Assembly (NCBI RefSeq): GCF_963583255.1
Contig: NC_084816.1
Location: forward strand, 5,679,100-5,743,099
Source: Pyrus communis
Taxonomy: Eukaryota > Streptophyta > Magnoliopsida > Rosales > Rosaceae
Direction of reading: 5' to 3'
Length of the DNA: 64,000 nucleotides
Part shown: one piece after another, positions 61,001 to 64,000 of the stretch
Numbering within the stretch: position 1 is the stretch's first letter
How the letters are laid out: every line of letters begins with the position of its first letter
The notes under the pieces: model-generated
Told to the model about the DNA's origin: nothing
Database searches by the model: none
What the model saw: the letters and a program-made list of their open reading frames with translations, nothing else
Translations under genes and position numbers: made by a program

Positions 61001-61478
61001 TAATTAAAATTTAAAATAGAAAAACTAGACTAAATCTAACAACAGCTCAATTTTTTTAACATGGATCAAAATTCCGCTATATTTTAAAATATAACTAAGA
61101 GGACTTTTTAGCTCAAGAAGTTAAGTGATCACAATCGGGTATATTTGTACTTCTCTTATAAGGAAGCCCCCATTTTAAGAACAGAAAAAATAAAATCTTT
61201 AAGGAGCATGTTAAGTGTGTTGCTGGAGTAAATTCAAAATGAGGAAATTAAAGCCATATATAATTGTTTAGGAAAATGTTAGAGAGATCACATTTTTAAT
61301 TTTTTTTTTAATAGAAGTGTGATCTATTTGTATTGGTGAGCCCTATCTCTATTAGAGATGTGGTAATGTGGCTCACCGAACATAGCCTCCCCAACATTAC
61401 TCATATGTACAACTAAGAAATTGTAAACTTGAACCTAAGCAAACTAACTAACCATGGATGAAGCAATATTGGACTGAG
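55024..61478. other. long intergenic region, no gene recognised
   Basis: Several open frames (55380-55796 minus, 57615-57977 plus, 59321-59611 minus, 59851-60066 plus) lack family motifs and splice context. A (TA)n run lies near 55892-55908 and a (CA)n run near 60731-60750. A MITE lies at 57378-57536. Exon-like segments near 59538-59630 are mentioned under rejected observations. Confidence 0.45.
57378..57536. mobile_element. MITE with inverted repeats, related to 11035-11130
   Basis: The left end GTAATATTAGGGAGATTAAA pairs with the reverse-complemented right end GGATAACGCTAGAGAGATTA. Both continue into AATTT and AAATGACRTG blocks. One arm of the same family appears near 11035. A target-site duplication is not clear. 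Confidence 0.55.
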
Positions 61479-61888
61479 CAGGGGCGAATGCCCCCACTCA
61501 GTTTTTTGTTGGAAAAGAAAAATACTCTTCCAATTGCTTGTGACATTAGTATTAACTTTTTCATGTGCTACTGGCATCATTGAAAGAGCATTTTTTACCA
61601 TAAAATTTATGAAGATCAATTGAGAAATTGGATGGGAGATCAACGGATGAATGATAACAAAGTTATTTTTATAAAGAGAGATGCTTGATGGTATTAGTAA
61701 TGAAATTTTCATGCAACGCTTTCAATACATATATAAAAATACGTCAGGAAATATTATAATATGTTGTATGAAAAACTTTATGAATTAAATATATAAGTGT
61801 TTTGTTTAGTACATTCTTGAACCTTTTAATTTGTGACTTTATTGTTTTAGAATGCTTTCATCCATGCAAATCTCTGGCTTCGTCCCTG
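61479..61888 (+). pseudogene. hAT-type transposase remnant (TTF/ZMYM-like C-terminus)
   Basis: Between about 61510 and 61715 the plus strand retains scattered codons of the hAT C-terminal dimerisation region (LEKKNTLPIACD, LRNWMGDQRMND), broken by stops and frame shifts. The outer ends, CAGGGGCGAATG and (reverse-complemented) CAGGGACGAAGCCAG, look like hAT termini. No matching 8-bp flanks were found. It is an old internally deleted copy. Confidence 0.6.
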
Positions 61889-62387
61889 TATCTAACCACA
61901 ATTAGTTTCGCTCGGTCTAGTGTGGCCTATCAATATTAGTTTTCTTGCTTGTGATCAGAACTCTTTATATTGTAAATTACTATGTAAACATTATTTTAGC
62001 AAATCAATAAAATATGAGATCGTGTAGTCATTGAACTATATAAAAATAGGTGGCTTGAATTGGTCAAAAATTTACGAATCGCTACCCATTTACTATATTG
62101 GATTAATTAAACGATCTTAGTTTTAATTAAATTTTTATAGTGATAATCTTTATAAAGTATTTGATAATATAAACAATTCTAATTGTAAGAATGAATTTTT
62201 ATGAATCAGCTACAAATTGTTTATAGAATGAGTTATGTCGCACATGTGTGGAGCCAAGTACCTCTATTTTTTATCTACTTGAAATTTTCTTATTAGTGAT
62301 CACCATCTACTTTTATATTTCATCGAAATGCATTAATATCAACATAAAAGTCATTGGATTATTTATTATATTAAAACCATTTGATTG
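61889..62387. other. intergenic, nothing recognised
   Basis: AT-rich sequence without supported features. Confidence 0.5.
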
Positions 62388-62525
62388 TTTTTTTTTTTTT
62401 TTTGATAAACGATAGCGTTAGCGGGGTTAATTGTTAGTTGTTGTGGAGGAGACCGATGGGGATCAAATTCACACTAGAATGTATAAACATAATTGATTTT
62501 CGTCACTGCGATAACGTGTCATCTG
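62388..62525 (-). mobile_element. tRNA-derived SINE fragment with poly-A tail
   Basis: On the minus strand a B-box-like GAATTTGATCCCC is followed by a short body. The end CGCTATCGTTTATC leads into a run of A (poly-T on the plus strand, 62387-62402). The tail is similar to that of the SINE at 13925-14090. Confidence 0.5.
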
Positions 62526-63418
62526 CTTTGATTGTTTGTTTGGTTTTTGATCAAGTTGATAATGTTGGTAGGATATATTAGAGATTAAGAAATTGAAAGG
62601 TTGCACTACAAACCATAACACTTCTTGGAAAATATTAATATTTTAGGTTTATTTATCTTTTTTGGGTAAATTTGGTATTTTATGTATTAGAGGTTCTAAG
62701 GTTTAGGTCTCTATAAATATAGCTTGTAATTTAAAATAAGATATAATTCAATTACAATATAGTCGAACAAGTTATGTAGCTGTTTTGGCAAATATGTAAT
62801 GTTCTTTTTTCTTTCGTTCAATTGTTTCCGTTAGATGAGTAATATTCATAAACAATAAATCTATTTCTTCATTTGTTTTACTTACTCTAATTTTCAATTA
62901 TATTTACTTTGTATATGATACTTGCCATATACTATTAGGTGTCATGTCAAATTCAGCAGGTCGACCAGTGAGTGCATCAATAATCAAATCACAATTTGAT
63001 CATGTTCCCCTGGAACATTCAGTTGATCTTTAATAGTCTTCAAATGAAGAAGATATTTGTCCACTGAATCTCCACCTAATCAATAGTGTGTAATTCAGTT
63101 TTTTGGTGATTGACAAGAGTAGATACAAATCGATCCACCCTTCTGAAATTGTTTAGATATTATACGTCAATATTCTTTGTAGATAATATAATAAGAAATA
63201 GAAATATTTGATTGGCTTGTTGCTGCTTTCAAATTTAAAATTTTTGTGTTTCGTCTCACATACTTGTTAGTTTTAAAATGTTTCTCTAAATGCAATTTTT
63301 GGAAAATGAAAAGAAAAAATAGAAATAAAAGAAGATCATCCTATGCAACCACATAAAATGCCCAATAGTGATTTTTTTTTTGGTTTAATATTTTTATGAG
63401 TTATAATTCAAACTAAAC
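62526..63418. other. intergenic, nothing recognised
   Basis: AT-rich sequence without a supported gene or repeat boundary. Confidence 0.5.
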
Positions 63419-63708
63419 TGTAACATCTCACATCGCTCAAGAGAGTGATCCTTATATGTTTATTCTCATCCCTACCTAACACGAGGCCTTTTGGGAGCTC
63501 ACTGGCTTCGGGTTCCATGGGAACTCCGAAGTTAAGCGAGTAGCTCACAAGAGCACTCATAGGATGGATGACCCATTGGGAAGTTATCGCGTGAGTTCCC
63601 AGAAACAAAACCGTGAGGGCGTGGTCGGGTCCCAAAGTGGACAATATCATGCTACGGTGGTGGAGCGGGTCTCAGGAAGTGGTCCCCCACCCGGACCGGG
63701 ATGTGACA
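63419..63708 (+). mobile_element. solo LTR of a Cassandra-type TRIM, plus strand
   Basis: It starts TGTAACATCTCACATCG and ends CCGGGATGTGACA. The 5S-rRNA-like core is better preserved than in the copy at 11971-12251: GAACTCCGAAGTTAAGCGAG (63521-63540) and AGGATGGATGACCCATTGGG (63560-63579) are clear 5S A-box and C-box regions. The flanks TAAAC and CAAAC match at four of five bases. No second LTR follows before the window ends. Confidence 0.85.
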
Positions 63709-64000
63709 CAAACCCTATATGTACACTCATAGTGAGTGATTCTATTATAGGTTAGGAGAAGAATTTTTATGACACATATATTTTCTTATCCTAACGCCAT
63801 CTTAGCACTTTGTGTTAATAATATAATATGCTACAAATTTTCTTCTACATAAAATATAGTCATTTACATAAATCATCATAGTTACAGTGTACTCATGTCA
63901 TCAAAACTAGTTGTGTAACCTAAGGGTAAAATCGATCAGAACTGTGTAATCCTGTTTTAACTTTCATATGGGCAAGTGGCATGTGACACATACCGATCTT
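63709..64000. other. right edge, nothing recognised
   Basis: AT-rich sequence with no supported feature. Confidence 0.5.

Noticed and set aside
1..64000. CRISPR arrays, operons, phage or bacterial mobile elements
   Set aside because: Introns, plant repeats and plant gene families throughout show nuclear plant DNA. I saw no spaced repeat array of CRISPR type.

Overview
The window is nuclear DNA of a flowering plant. It is AT-rich intergenic sequence with a few widely spaced genes, canonical GT-AG introns, and many class I and class II transposon remnants. The gene families (APUM-type Pumilio, RING/DUF1117 E3 ligase, ZIP transporter, laccase, DVL/RTFL peptide) are typical of eudicots. Two solo LTRs of the 5S-rRNA-bearing TRIM Cassandra and several repeat families resemble those of Rosaceae, so an apple/pear-type genome is the best guess. 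The genus is an inference.

Layout. At the left edge (60-719, minus) lies the first coding exon of a Pumilio gene; its RNA-binding domain is outside the window. From 1.3 to 17 kb there is no intact gene. That stretch holds MITEs (4.7, 6.0, 6.5, 9.4, 9.9, 11.5, 13.5 kb), a 588-bp hAT-like element, a Cassandra solo LTR (12 kb), SINEs and LINE tails. At 17.3-18.4 kb is an intronless RDUF-type E3 ligase gene. From 19 to 22.6 kb come a local tandem duplication with a MITE in only one copy, a long dispersed repeat, and decayed LINEs. From 23.3 to 30.8 kb a broken SDIR1-like RING gene is interrupted by a very young 6.3-kb Copia element (23612-29913, 509-bp LTRs, GGCTA target duplication). A two-exon ZIP metal transporter gene follows at 31.6-33.3 kb, a six-exon laccase gene at 37.0-39.6 kb, and a small DVL/RTFL peptide gene on the minus strand at 41.7-42.0 kb. 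From 42 to 64 kb I recognise no intact gene. It holds MITEs, a TRIM (46.6 kb), a plastid trnD fragment, LTR remnants (48.4-49.8 and 54.2-55.0 kb), a hAT remnant (61.5 kb), a SINE and a second Cassandra LTR (63.4 kb).

The genes are unrelated in pathway and show no sign of functional clustering. The two best regulated-gene signals belong to the laccase: a promoter with paired MYB-type secondary-wall motifs and a TATA box, and a near-match miR397 site in exon 5.

The most unusual structure is in the Copia element. Its LTR carries a start codon and a 16-nt mini-exon followed by a GTAAGT donor. This joins in frame to an acceptor just upstream of gag, so the predicted intron removes the primer-binding site. 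The LTRs differ at only one position, yet the coding region has two nonsense codons and a frame change. Together these suggest a young copy mobilised in trans.
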